Shown: positions 38,531 to 46,528 of the stretch, one piece after another
Layout of the letters: every line of letters begins with the position of its first letter
Numbering within the stretch: the first letter of the stretch is position 1
Assembly (NCBI GenBank): GCA_024398135.1
Contig: CP073750.1
Coordinates: 3,596,001 to 3,660,000 of the forward strand
DNA from: a bacterium SCSIO 12643
GTDB taxonomy: Bacteria; Bacteroidota; Bacteroidia; Flavobacteriales_G; Salibacteraceae
Length of the DNA: 64,000 nt
Direction: 5' to 3'
The notes under the pieces: model-generated
Seen by the model: the letters and a program-made list of their open reading frames with translations, nothing else
Database searches by the model: none
Told to the model about the DNA's origin: nothing
Made by a program: the position numbers and the translations under genes

Positions 38531-38585
38531 TTCACTTCGGCTCCGCTCAGTGAACAGATGGAACTCTGAGCGGAGCCGAAGGGTG
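38531..38585. repeat. REP-like palindrome, copy 2
   Basis: The arms CTTCGGCTCCGCTCAG (38535-38550) and CTGAGCGGAGCCGAAG (38566-38581) form a perfect 16-bp inverted repeat with a 15-nt loop. It lies 18 nt after the AsmA-like stop and 46 nt before the GIY-YIG nuclease start. Confidence 0.85.
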
Positions 38586-38630
38586 AGAAGAAGATCTTCG
38601 AATTGATAATCAACTATATTTAATCCACAG

Positions 38631-38942
38631 ATGATAAAAGGTTATATGTATATACTAGAATGTGAAGGTGGGTTTTATTATACTGGTAGTACAAATGATT
38701 TGGATAGAAGATTAAAAGAACATATTACTGGTAATGGAGCTAATTTTACTAAAAAGTATCCTCCAATTCAATTGGCTTATTTCGAGGTGTTTGATAGAAT
38801 AGATCAAGCTTTTTATAGAGAAAAGCAGATTCAGGGCTGGACTAGACAAAAGAAAGAAGCGTTGATTAAGAGGCAAACTGATAAGCTTCATGAATTAGCA
38901 AAATGTTTGAATCAAACACATTTTAGTAATAAGAATGATTAA
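38631..38942 (+). CDS. GIY-YIG nuclease family protein (YhbQ/UPF0213-like)
   Basis: The 103 residues comprise a single GIY-YIG domain: YMYILECEGGFYYTGSTNDL (the GIY and YIG positions are YMY and YTG), the catalytic Arg in DLDRRLKEHITGNGANFTKK, and the Glu in AFYREKQIQGWTRQKKEALI. Small stand-alone members are common in Bacteroidota and their role is not settled; nicking of DNA structures is the family chemistry. The gene sits alone between two copies of the same REP-like palindrome (38531 and 38947). Confidence 0.9.
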   Translation: MIKGYMYILECEGGFYYTGSTNDLDRRLKEHITGNGANFTKKYPPIQLAYFEVFDRIDQAFYREKQIQGWTRQKKEALIKRQTDKLHELAKCLNQTHFSNKND

Positions 38943-38946
38943 TACG

Positions 38947-39001
38947 TTCACTTCGACTCCGCTCAGTGAACCGATTGTACCCTGAGCGGAGCCGAAGGGT
39001 A
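38947..39001. repeat. REP-like palindrome, copy 3
   Basis: The arms CTTCGACTCCGCTCAG (38951-38966) and CTGAGCGGAGCCGAAG (38982-38997) pair with a single A/C mismatch around a 15-nt loop. The copy starts 5 nt after the GIY-YIG stop and has the same orientation and loop length as copy 2. Confidence 0.85.
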
Positions 39002-39021
39002 CAAAAATTGAATTTTAATAA

Positions 39022-39151
39022 GGTGGCTGAGCGGCTTGTGCTGAACATCGCTGAAGAAAGTCGAAATATTTGGAGGTGGCTAAGCGGTTTATGCTAAGCA
39101 TAGCCGAAGTAAGTTAAGATATTTGGAGGTGGCTGAGCGGAGTCGAAGCCC
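39022..39151. repeat. 53-bp tandem repeat derived from the REP-like family
   Basis: GGTGGCTGAGCGG starts at 39022, a variant at 39075 and another at 39128, giving a 53-nt period and two and a half units with ATATTTGGA at each join. The last unit merges into GAGCGGAGTCGAAG, the right arm of the palindrome family. The block ends just outside the stop of the Y-family polymerase gene at 39155. Confidence 0.7.
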
Positions 39152-39154
39152 CGA

Positions 39155-40462
39155 TTACATTCTCCGATGTGCAGGAATAATGGGTGCTTTTCCATTAAAA
39201 GGATTCATCTGGCCAATACCTCGGGTGTCCATAGTTACTGCACGTTTAATAGCTCCCTGTCCAAATCGATTTCTGATTTTATCCATAGCTTGATACAGAT
39301 GAATTGTTTTTTCGTTGTCTTCAAAAAGGTTGATTTGATAACCACCTCCAACTAAACCACTAAACCGAACACCAACTAATCGTGCCATAACCCTACGTTG
39401 GTAGAGTTGATCAAATAGTTGCATGACAGTAGCAATTAACGTATGATCATTAGCCGTATATGGAATATGCTTTTGGCGACTCCGGGTATCAAAATCGGAA
39501 TACCTTACGGTAACGGAAACATTAGACGTCAATTTGTTTCCGTTACGTAGGTAGTAGGCTAGCTTTTCAGTCATAGAAGTAAGGATTTCTTTGAGTTTCC
39601 GAACGTCTATGGTATCTTTTTCAAAAGTGAGGGATGATGAAATAGACTTGCGATCGTGGTAGGGTGTTACAGGAGTGCGATCAATACCATTGGCTTTTTT
39701 CCATATAGCGATACCGTTTTTTCCAAAAACACGTTCCATGAGTTCCAAAGGCATTTCCTGGAGAGTGTGTATTTTTTCAATTCCCATGCTTCTGAATTTT
39801 CGATAAGTCTTATCACCAACCATTGGAATTTTTTTGATGGAAAGAGGTGCCAGAAAACGTTTTTCAGTACCATATGGAATTTCTATTTGTCCATTAGGCT
39901 TGGCTTCACCGGTGCCGACTTTAGAAACGGTTTTACTCGTAGACATGCCAAATGAGATAGGAAGATGCGTCTCTTTTATGATCCGTTGGCGTAATTCTTT
40001 CGCCCATTTGTAACTACCGTGGAACCGGTCCATTCCGGTGATATCAATGTAAAATTCATCGATAGATGATTTTTCATATAAGGGAGACATTTCTTCAATG
40101 ATATCGGTAACCATGTTAGAGAACTTGCTGTAGATTCCACTACTGCCACGAATAACAACAGCTTCGGGACAAAGCTTACGCGCCATTCGCATAGGCATAG
40201 CAGAGTGAATTCCATAAGGACGGGTTTCATAGCTGCATGCAGAAACCACACCACGGTCGCTGGTACCTCCAACAAGCACAGGTTTACCAATAAGTTTGGG
40301 ATCAAGTAGACGTTCACATGATACAAAAAAGGAGTCTAAATCCATGTGAATAATGGTATTAGCGAGGGGAGAAGTAAGGTCGGTTGAAGAAGACGAAATC
40401 GAATCTGAAGCTTTAGGTCCAAAATCAAATGTGGGGGTGTCCTGGTCTAAAATTGTTTTCAT
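39155..40462 (-). CDS. dinB: Y-family DNA polymerase (DinB/Pol IV type)
   Basis: The 435-residue protein carries a 35-residue serine-rich N-terminal extension before the polymerase core. Catalytic carboxylates are Asp41 (HMDLDSFF) and Asp135/Glu136 (SSIDEFYIDI). The steric segment SACSYETRPYGIHSAMPM, the HhH (KKIPMVGDKTYRKFRSMGI) and the little finger follow. QINLF near the C-terminus is a beta-clamp binding motif. It performs error-prone lesion bypass. It is divergent from the LexA-like repressor and shares with dnaE2 a candidate operator, so the three probably form one damage-inducible mutagenesis regulon. Confidence 0.92.
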   Translation of the reverse strand: MKTILDQDTPTFDFGPKASDSISSSSTDLTSPLANTIIHMDLDSFFVSCERLLDPKLIGKPVLVGGTSDRGVVSACSYETRPYGIHSAMPMRMARKLCPEAVVIRGSSGIYSKFSNMVTDIIEEMSPLYEKSSIDEFYIDITGMDRFHGSYKWAKELRQRIIKETHLPISFGMSTSKTVSKVGTGEAKPNGQIEIPYGTEKRFLAPLSIKKIPMVGDKTYRKFRSMGIEKIHTLQEMPLELMERVFGKNGIAIWKKANGIDRTPVTPYHDRKSISSSLTFEKDTIDVRKLKEILTSMTEKLAYYLRNGNKLTSNVSVTVRYSDFDTRSRQKHIPYTANDHTLIATVMQLFDQLYQRRVMARLVGVRFSGLVGGGYQINLFEDNEKTIHLYQAMDKIRNRFGQGAIKRAVTMDTRGIGQMNPFNGKAPIIPAHRRM

Positions 40463-40533
40463 TGTTTTACGCTTTTTATTTCAATAGGATTTAAAATCCG
40501 TTTTGTTCTGATTTGTGAATTACAAAAGAAGTA

Positions 40534-40568
40534 AATATATTTGTCATTTAATGTTAATATATTTTACA
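40534..40568. promoter_or_regulatory. Candidate LexA-like operator between dinB and the S24 repressor
   Basis: AATATATTTGTCA, a 5-nt spacer and TGTTAATATATTTTACA occupy the divergent region. The site ends exactly before the repressor ATG at 40569 and begins 71 nt upstream of the dinB ATG. The same spaced layout precedes dnaE2. The position suggests autoregulation of the repressor and repression of dinB. Confidence 0.72.
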
Positions 40569-41345
40569 ATGTTGAATTTTGCCAGTAATATCAAATATTT
40601 GAGAAATAAGAAAGCTTGGTCTCAGCAAGCTTTAGCAGACCATTTTGAATTATCCAGAGGTCAAATCGCTTCATATGAAGATCATCGGGCAGAGCCGAGT
40701 CAGGAAACATTAATTAAGTATTCAGACTTTTTTAAATTACCTATTGATGCCTTGATCCGACATGACCTGACTTTATCCAAAGATGATGTATATATCGATA
40801 TAGGAAAGAACAGAGTCCTGTTTCCGGTGGTCATCAATAATGATGATGAAGATATGATTGAAGTCGTTCCGATTAAAGCTTCTGCAGGTTATTTAAGAGG
40901 ATATGATGACCCGGAGTATATCTCAGAGTTACCTCAAATGAAATTGCCTTTTGTGCCTACAGGAAAACACCGTGCATTCCCGATTAAAGGAGATTCTATG
41001 GAGCCCTGGGTTCGTGATGGCGCTTTTGTTGTAGGGAAGTTTGTAGAATCCCCTGAGTATATCCGAAGCGGACAAACTTATGTGGTGATTACACGAAATG
41101 AAGGACTTGTTTATAAGCGTTTATATAAGAACACTCAGAATAAGAGCGTGTTGATTTTTAAGTCGGATAATGCATTTTATGAGCCTTATGAAGTGCGTCT
41201 GGAGGATGTTATTGAATTGTGGGAATACACCTGTAAAATTGATATGCAGAATTACGAGAATGATGATTTGAATCTATCCAGTATTATGCAAATGATGCGT
41301 AGTTTCCAGGTAGAACTTAAGGAGATTAAAAGTAAGATGAATTAG
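40569..41345 (+). CDS. XRE/S24 LexA-like repressor
   Basis: The ATG at 40569 (MLNFASNIKYLRNKKAWSQQ) gives 258 residues; an upstream frame from 40515 would translate the operator and is rejected. An XRE helix-turn-helix occupies 5-62 (QQALADHFELSRGQIASYED). A linker carries the likely self-cleavage site Ala106-Gly107 (KASAGYLRG), and the S24 peptidase fold has Ser143 (KGDSMEPWV) and Lys183 (VYKRLY). This is the layout of phage-CI/LexA-like repressors that cleave themselves with RecA after DNA damage. A coiled tail ends the protein. It abuts the candidate operator shared with dinB and dnaE2. Confidence 0.88.
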   Translation: MLNFASNIKYLRNKKAWSQQALADHFELSRGQIASYEDHRAEPSQETLIKYSDFFKLPIDALIRHDLTLSKDDVYIDIGKNRVLFPVVINNDDEDMIEVVPIKASAGYLRGYDDPEYISELPQMKLPFVPTGKHRAFPIKGDSMEPWVRDGAFVVGKFVESPEYIRSGQTYVVITRNEGLVYKRLYKNTQNKSVLIFKSDNAFYEPYEVRLEDVIELWEYTCKIDMQNYENDDLNLSSIMQMMRSFQVELKEIKSKMN

Positions 41346-41364
41346 AATAATATGAGGTGTAAAT

Positions 41365-42068
41365 GAAGCACCGTAGGTGCGATATGAATTTCAGGAAGGT
41401 ATAGTCAAAAGATATTGAAGCACCATCGGTGCGAAATATCTCAAAAGAATAAGGTCAAAAGCCAGAGAGCTACAGCGTAGCGACACCAAAGTCAATAATT
41501 AACCTAATAATCCTAAAATAAAGTAAGATGGCGAATACGTACACGCAATTGTACTATTATGTTGTGTTTGTGGTAAAAAGAAGAAGAAACCTCATTCAAC
41601 CCAGATGGAAAACCGAACTCTATAAGTATATCGTTGGTATAGTGAATAATAAGAATCACAAAATCGTAGTCATTAACGGGATGCCAGATCATATACATAT
41701 TTTATTGAGAGCAAAACCAGATATTAACCTGTCTCATATCATGAGAGATATTAAGGCCAATTCATCCAGATATATTAATCAAAGAAAGTGGGTACGGGGC
41801 AAGTTCGAATGGCAAGTTAGATTTGCCGCATTTACAGTAGGGTATTCACAGATAGATATGGTGATGAACTATATCGAACGACAAGAAGAGCATCATATAA
41901 AGCAGTCGTTTAGACAAGAGTACATATCATTTTTGGAGGATAACAGTATAGCATACGATACCCAATACATTTTTGACGAGGTGGAGTGAAGGAGTCGATT
42001 TCGCTACGCTGTAGCTCAGTGCCTTAATTAGGATTTTGAATTATGGCGTAGCGCACCGATGGTGCTTC
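41365..42068 (+). mobile_element. IS200-like transposase unit bounded by mirrored REP hairpins (REPtron-like)
   Basis: Upstream of the transposase are GCACC-GTA-GGTGC (41368-41380), GCACC-ATC-GGTGC (41420-41432) and GCTAC-AGC-GTAGC (41469-41481). Downstream are GCTAC-GCT-GTAGC (42002-42014) and GCACC-GAT-GGTGC (42053-42065). The downstream hairpins are reverse complements of the upstream ones, in mirrored order. This arrangement is that of a REP-associated tyrosine transposase with its REPs; exact termini are not certain. Confidence 0.75.
41528..41989 (+). CDS. tnpA: IS200/IS605-family (REP-associated) tyrosine transposase
   Basis: The 153-residue protein is a complete Y1 transposase. The HUH motif is His55/His57 in MPDHIHILL and the probable nucleophile is Tyr115 in NYIERQEEHH. 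Other family segments are MRDIKANSSRYIN and FEWQVRFAAFTVGYSQID. Y1 enzymes cut and join single-stranded DNA at hairpins, and here REP-like hairpins lie on both sides. No TnpB or orfB follows. All key residues are present, so it may be active. Confidence 0.9.
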   Translation: MANTYTQLYYYVVFVVKRRRNLIQPRWKTELYKYIVGIVNNKNHKIVVINGMPDHIHILLRAKPDINLSHIMRDIKANSSRYINQRKWVRGKFEWQVRFAAFTVGYSQIDMVMNYIERQEEHHIKQSFRQEYISFLEDNSIAYDTQYIFDEVE

Positions 42069-42093
42069 CGCCAATATAATATAGGATTCAATT

Positions 42094-42837
42094 TTATATA
42101 CTCCGCATCTCAGGGTTATGTTTGAGCGCAGTAAAACTATTGGTCCAGGCCATAGCCACATGTACGAAAAAGGCAATCCAGATGGTTCCGGTTAACAATG
42201 TCAAAAGGCACAGCACAATACCGAGTGGGATGGCGCCAATGGTTTCATCCAGTCCTTTAGGAATATGTGTAGAAGAGTAGAGTGCTACATTGACCGCGAT
42301 GGCTGGCCAAACACCAAACTCAGCCACTAATGGAAACAACAAAATACCTCTAAATAAAATCTCGTATCCAAACAAATAGGCAGCCCATCCCAAAGCATTT
42401 TTAATCTTTAAAGCAGTATCCCATTCTTTAGCTCTAATCTGCGGATAATTCACAAAATTCTTTGGGTTTCGTGCACTGATACTGGCTATTGGGACGATAA
42501 GAATACAAAGCCCCAGAATCCAGGCCAAAGAAGTCAATGTCGTTTCCGGAATGATGGTTAATCCATAATCTGCCAGAGCATAATTAGGTAACACCAACAA
42601 ACTGATGATTAAGGGAATAATTCCCATCCAAATCAGACCTGAATATTTAGTGAAAAGAATGTGCTTTTCAGAAGCTTTATCCGCATCGTATCGATTATAA
42701 AATTTGGATTTGATTTTTGGAGAAATAGAAATAAACCAATAGATGGTAAACCCAACAGTAGCAATGATAATGGGGTAGAAGCTCTGAATATTGTCAACTT
42801 GCCAACTTAAATCAATTCCGGTAGTATTAAAATCCAT
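42094..42837 (-). CDS. CPBP-family intramembrane protease-like protein
   Basis: The 247-residue polytopic protein has about seven membrane helices. In the C-terminal half, FGYEILFRGILLF corresponds to motif 1 (usually EExxxR, here with the first Glu replaced by Tyr), NVALYSSTHIPKG to motif 2, and FFVHVAMAWTNS to motif 3 (HxxxN). This is the ABI/CPBP (Rce1-like) family, whose members process prenylated proteins or act in bacteriocin immunity. Activity is uncertain because of the Tyr at motif 1. It is 37 nt from the barrel gene upstream, same strand. Confidence 0.75.
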   Translation of the reverse strand: MDFNTTGIDLSWQVDNIQSFYPIIIATVGFTIYWFISISPKIKSKFYNRYDADKASEKHILFTKYSGLIWMGIIPLIISLLVLPNYALADYGLTIIPETTLTSLAWILGLCILIVPIASISARNPKNFVNYPQIRAKEWDTALKIKNALGWAAYLFGYEILFRGILLFPLVAEFGVWPAIAVNVALYSSTHIPKGLDETIGAIPLGIVLCLLTLLTGTIWIAFFVHVAMAWTNSFTALKHNPEMRSI

Positions 42838-42874
42838 TATAATCTAATTGAGCGGCAAAAGTCATAAAACAGAT

Positions 42875-43978
42875 TTAAAAAGCCTCATTAACGCCAAAGT
42901 AAATTCCTGACCCACCATAAGAATTGAACCCAATATCTAATCTTAAAGCCGATCTGTTATTCTTTGAAATGAAATATCGAGGACCAAAACCAAAGCTGGA
43001 TTTATTGGGACTATCAAACCCATCAAGTGCATTGCCCACATTTCCGGTAAGTACAAATGCAGCCATTTCCCATCTGGAAGCAATCGGAAAACGGTATTCT
43101 GCCTGAAGCACATATAAGTGATCATCAATAAAACGACCTCTAAAATAGCCCCGGGCTAAATCAGCTCCACCATAAATGGCTCTGGCCTGGAAAGGTGCAT
43201 CCCCAAAGGTGAGACGTGTATAAAACTGGAGTGCTAAAACCTGTTTTCGAGGTAATTTCAAATATTTCCGTAAATCAATTTGAAAACTGTTAAAGCTATG
43301 GGTACTGGCCATAACCTTGCTGGTGAAATTGGTTTGAAACTGGTATAAACCACCTCGGAGGGGCGAAAAATAATTGTCACGCGTATCCACATTAAAAACA
43401 ACACCCAATCCCATTAATCGGGCACCTGAGGAACCGTTGACTGTATCAGCATCCAGAATACCACCACTATCAACTTCTGTGACATCATAATTGGCAAAAG
43501 TGAACTGAAATCCAAAGTTGACAAACTGAGGGAGTTGCTTGAGCAATGAGGCAGTTATGAATGTTTCCGTCTGATTAAAATTCTCTTCCGCAATATCTTG
43601 TGTATTTCCACCAATGCCCCAAAACTGAGTAGGGAAGACCTGATATTTGATTTTGGCATCTAATGCAAATCGATCTTGATTAAAGAACAATTTAGAAGCC
43701 CCCTGAATAATCAACTGATTGTTTAGCGTATAGATAAATGTTCCGAATATATTGGATAGTTTACCGCTTTTAAAGACCGGGTTTGTTTTAAAAAATATCT
43801 GTGTTCCCGCACCAAAAGCGCCACTGGTTTCAGGAGTATAAAATACAATGGGAACAGCAATAGTCTTCACATTCTTTATAGCCGTATCTCCAATAGGAAT
43901 AGCCGTTAAGGTATCCTGCATTTGCGTATACCCTGACAAACTGGTGCATATGATAAAGATGGATAGTAGAAATCGCAT
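42875..43978 (-). CDS. BamA/TamA-type outer membrane beta-barrel protein
   Basis: The 367-residue protein has a signal peptide (cleavage near SGYTQ) and resembles the 16-stranded surface-antigen (Bac_surface_Ag) barrel of BamA/TamA without POTRA domains. Barrel features are VNFGFQFTFANYDVTEV, GLGVVFNVDTRDNYFSPLRG, and the lid-loop-like stretch ARAIYGGADLARGYFRGRF. The last strand ends with YFGVNEAF, an aromatic C-terminus typical of Bam substrates. Function is not known. Its ATG overlaps the stop of the preceding barrel gene by 1 nt, so they are co-translated. Confidence 0.82.
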   Translation of the reverse strand: MRFLLSIFIICTSLSGYTQMQDTLTAIPIGDTAIKNVKTIAVPIVFYTPETSGAFGAGTQIFFKTNPVFKSGKLSNIFGTFIYTLNNQLIIQGASKLFFNQDRFALDAKIKYQVFPTQFWGIGGNTQDIAEENFNQTETFITASLLKQLPQFVNFGFQFTFANYDVTEVDSGGILDADTVNGSSGARLMGLGVVFNVDTRDNYFSPLRGGLYQFQTNFTSKVMASTHSFNSFQIDLRKYLKLPRKQVLALQFYTRLTFGDAPFQARAIYGGADLARGYFRGRFIDDHLYVLQAEYRFPIASRWEMAAFVLTGNVGNALDGFDSPNKSSFGFGPRYFISKNNRSALRLDIGFNSYGGSGIYFGVNEAF

Positions 43979-44625
43979 TAAAAGAAAAATTGATCTAGGT
44001 ATACTTGAAAACTAAAATTGAAATTTAACTGCGAAAATTCATAATCTTCTTTGGTTACCGTTTCTAAAATCAAATTGGTTCGGTCTGCATATACATGCCC
44101 AAATTGATAGGCCACAGACATCCCAAAACCTACATTTTTATTGATCAGATATGTAAAACCAATAGCCGGTCGAATCCCATATCCTTTACCATGTAATTCC
44201 TCGGCAAAAACAAAATTGGTTGTTTCAATCTCATTGATCTCATTGATTACCGTGTAAAATGGGGTAAGGTCTGCAAACAGTGCTCCGTTATAATATCTCA
44301 TAAAATAATATCTGGACCATACTCCAATAGACACATTTTCAGCAGAAACATGTAAATCCGGATTACGAAATTCCGTTTTACCCAATGCGAATTCCACACC
44401 AAGTGTCCAGCCATCTTTAATAAAATAACCACTTTGGGTGCCAATGGAGTACTCATTGACCTTTCTGGCTACCTGACCACCCAGAATATTTCCATTCACA
44501 CTTTGGCTACTGATAGATCCGTTCAATCCAGTGATATAACGCCCTTTGACCAGAATAACCGAATCTTGATCCTGTGCCAAACCATGCAGTGAAATGAATA
44601 AGATAAAACCGAGTAGGTATTTCAT
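43978..44625 (-). CDS. Outer membrane beta-barrel protein, unknown
   Basis: The 215-residue protein starts with a signal peptide (MKYLLGFILFISLHGLAQ) and continues with about eight amphipathic strands: LGVEFALGKTEFRNP, SIGVWSRYYFMRYYNG, IGFTYLINKNVGFGMSVAYQ, ending FSFQVYLDQFFF. This is the OMP_b-brl family of small porin-like barrels. The terminal aromatic suits insertion by Bam. It is first in a unit with the BamA-type gene (1-nt overlap) and perhaps the CPBP gene. Confidence 0.75.
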   Translation of the reverse strand: MKYLLGFILFISLHGLAQDQDSVILVKGRYITGLNGSISSQSVNGNILGGQVARKVNEYSIGTQSGYFIKDGWTLGVEFALGKTEFRNPDLHVSAENVSIGVWSRYYFMRYYNGALFADLTPFYTVINEINEIETTNFVFAEELHGKGYGIRPAIGFTYLINKNVGFGMSVAYQFGHVYADRTNLILETVTKEDYEFSQLNFNFSFQVYLDQFFF

Positions 44626-44799
44626 GTGACCAATCCTTTTTTTGGTTCGTCAAATATATTGTTTGAGGTCAGCATATGGACGAAGACTTTAGAAAGTTAT
44701 AAAGCAAATTAATTTTCATTCTGAAAAGTTACACATTTTTAAGAGTTTTAGATTATTGGTTTGATCAACAATCAGAAGCCATAACCCTGTAGCCTAAAA

Positions 44800-44815
44800 T
44801 GTCAGAAACCTGACA
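44800..44815. promoter_or_regulatory. Inverted repeat upstream of the Kelch T9SS gene
   Basis: TGTCAG-AAAC-CTGACA is a 6-bp dyad 62 nt before the Kelch gene start. The overlapping 13-mer AACCTGACAAAAA (44807-44819) recurs at 60777-60789 before the tryptophan dioxygenase gene. It might be an operator half-site or chance. Confidence 0.3.
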
Positions 44816-44876
44816 AAAAGAAATTTTATGTAGCAGAGTTCTTATGTTATGTTTGGACTTACTTAAAACATGAAAT

Positions 44877-46067
44877 ATGAAAAAAAGTTTACTCGGTCTA
44901 TTAGTAATCATTTCGGCAACTGGTTTTTCGCAATCATGGGTGCAATTGGCTAATGCTCCGGTGGGACGTCATCATCCCATTTCTTTTTCATTAAACGAAA
45001 AGGGCTATGCAATTACAGGAACTTTATCATCGGGATTACCCACTAAAGATGCCTATGAATATGATCCGGTTACCAATACCTGGACCACACTACAACAGTT
45101 TCCAGGGCCTGCACGTAGTTTCGGAATCGGAACAGTAGCCAATGGGATTGCTTATATGGGTTTTGGTGCAAATAATTCACAATACCTAAATGATTTATGG
45201 AGTTTTGATGCGGCTACCGATACGTGGACGCAATTGGCCAGTTGTGGATGTACAGGCAGGAGACACCCTGCAATGATTGCAATTGGCAATAAAATATATG
45301 TAGGTCTGGGAGATGATCCATCCGGTGATCTTGATGATTGGTGGGTGTATGATATCCTGCTGGATTCATGGACTCAAATTGCAGATTTGCCTGGCCCTGG
45401 AAGACATCATCCATTTATGTTTAACGCGGGAGATGAAGTTTTTGCCGGTTTGGGACATAGCGGAGGAACTATATTTAAAGATTGGTATAAGTTAGATACG
45501 ACATCTAATACATGGTCCAGCATGAGTGATTTCCCGGGAGAAGCCAGAGTGGCTGGAACACAGTTCGCTATTGACGACAAAGGATTTGTCCTCAGCGGTG
45601 ATGGAGATGATCATAACTTTATGGCTACAGGTGAAATGTGGAAATACGATCCATCAACGGATACATGGAATGAACTTACTCCTCACCCTGGGGTGAGTCG
45701 TTGGGCTCCCGGAAGTTTTGTGATCAATAAGGAGGTCTATTTTTATGGTGGACAAAACCGTCAAACCAATACATTTCCAACCGATTTATGGAAGTTTGAT
45801 TTAACATCAGCCGTTTTAAGTGTAGAAGACAATTTAGCTGAAGCAACTCGTGTATATCCTAATCCTGTAAATGATGTTTTGTATTGGGAAAATGATAGTA
45901 GAATCACAGAAGTAAGAGTGTATAATGCTTTGGGACAATTGGTCGTTACCAGTTCGGTGAATGCCAAACAACTAAATGTACAAGATTGGACGAATGGAAT
46001 TTATGCGGTGCATTTTTATGAAAATGATAAACGAGTTTCAGCCACCAAAGTATTGGTGCAACATTAA
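44877..46067 (+). CDS. Secreted Kelch-repeat protein with T9SS sorting domain
   Basis: The 396-residue protein has a signal peptide (cleavage near GFSQS) and five to six Kelch repeats: WVQLANAPVGRHHPISFSLN, YEYDPVTNTWTTLQQFPGPA, SFDAATDTWTQLASCG and so on, which build a beta-propeller. The end is a type A sorting domain (ATRVYPNPVNDVLYWEND to TNGIYAVHFYENDKRVS). It should be surface-attached or secreted through T9SS. Kelch propellers bind proteins or sugars; the ligand is unknown. A terminator follows at 46092. Confidence 0.9.
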   Translation: MKKSLLGLLVIISATGFSQSWVQLANAPVGRHHPISFSLNEKGYAITGTLSSGLPTKDAYEYDPVTNTWTTLQQFPGPARSFGIGTVANGIAYMGFGANNSQYLNDLWSFDAATDTWTQLASCGCTGRRHPAMIAIGNKIYVGLGDDPSGDLDDWWVYDILLDSWTQIADLPGPGRHHPFMFNAGDEVFAGLGHSGGTIFKDWYKLDTTSNTWSSMSDFPGEARVAGTQFAIDDKGFVLSGDGDDHNFMATGEMWKYDPSTDTWNELTPHPGVSRWAPGSFVINKEVYFYGGQNRQTNTFPTDLWKFDLTSAVLSVEDNLAEATRVYPNPVNDVLYWENDSRITEVRVYNALGQLVVTSSVNAKQLNVQDWTNGIYAVHFYENDKRVSATKVLVQH

Positions 46068-46091
46068 GCATTGGAATAATTTTAGTTCAGT

Positions 46092-46119
46092 AAAAAGTAG
46101 CTTTTGGGCTACTTTTTTT
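46092..46119 (+). terminator. Intrinsic terminator
   Basis: The stem AAAAAGTAGC/GCTACTTTTT with a 6-nt loop TTTTGG and a T-run beyond lies 25 nt after the Kelch gene stop. Confidence 0.85.
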
Positions 46120-46207
46120 GTTTAAGGGTATTGGGGGTGTGTTGTGATAACCTGAATGTGGAGGATAGATATTTAATGAGTTATAATGTTATGGTAAAGG
46201 TGTATTA

Positions 46208-46236
46208 TTTTCTTCCCGATAAGCTTAGTATTTTCC
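46208..46236 (+). repeat. Degenerate copy of the accessory-region leader motif
   Basis: TCTTCCCGATAAGCTTAGTA TTTT resembles the 19-nt motif found at 48026 and 49386 at its outer positions. It lies 59 nt before the toxin-antitoxin genes. Similarity is partial and may be chance, but the position relative to the next gene matches the better copies. Confidence 0.3.
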
Positions 46237-46294
46237 AGGAACGAGTGGATATTTAAAGAAAATAGTGCCAGAAGAAATTTTGTATATTTGAGCT

Positions 46295-46528
46295 ATGGAA
46301 ATAAATATTCAAAATGCTAAAATTGAATTGATCCAGTGGTTGACTACTTTGGAAGATAGCGCTTTGATTCATAAATTATTAGAATTGAGAAAATCTGAAT
46401 CTAAAGACTGGGGGGATGAAATTTCTGAGGAGGAACGAAAATCAATTGAACAAGGAATTTTGGATGCTGAGAATGGAAAAGTTAAGCCGCATTCTGAAGT
46501 AAGAAAGATTTATGAAAAGTGGCTTTAA
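46295..46528 (+). CDS. Antitoxin of a RelE/ParE-type module
   Basis: The 77-residue acidic, helical protein (LIQWLTTLEDSALIHKLLEL, then EISEEERKSIEQGILDAENG, ending SEVRKIYEKWL) matches the small antitoxins that precede RelE/ParE toxins in Bacteroidota. The C-terminal segment is the usual toxin-wrapping part. It overlaps the toxin gene by 17 nt, as expected for a co-translated pair. A TATATTTG (TAnnTTTG -7 type) at 46283-46290 lies 4 nt before the ATG, so the mRNA could be nearly leaderless. Confidence 0.75.
   Translation: MEINIQNAKIELIQWLTTLEDSALIHKLLELRKSESKDWGDEISEEERKSIEQGILDAENGKVKPHSEVRKIYEKWL

Noticed and set aside
39125-39160. tRNA-Ser/Leu-like D-arm words (GGTGGCTGAGCGG)
   Set aside because: No T-arm, acceptor stem or anticodon arm follows, and the same words recur with a 53-nt period and belong to the REP-like palindrome family.
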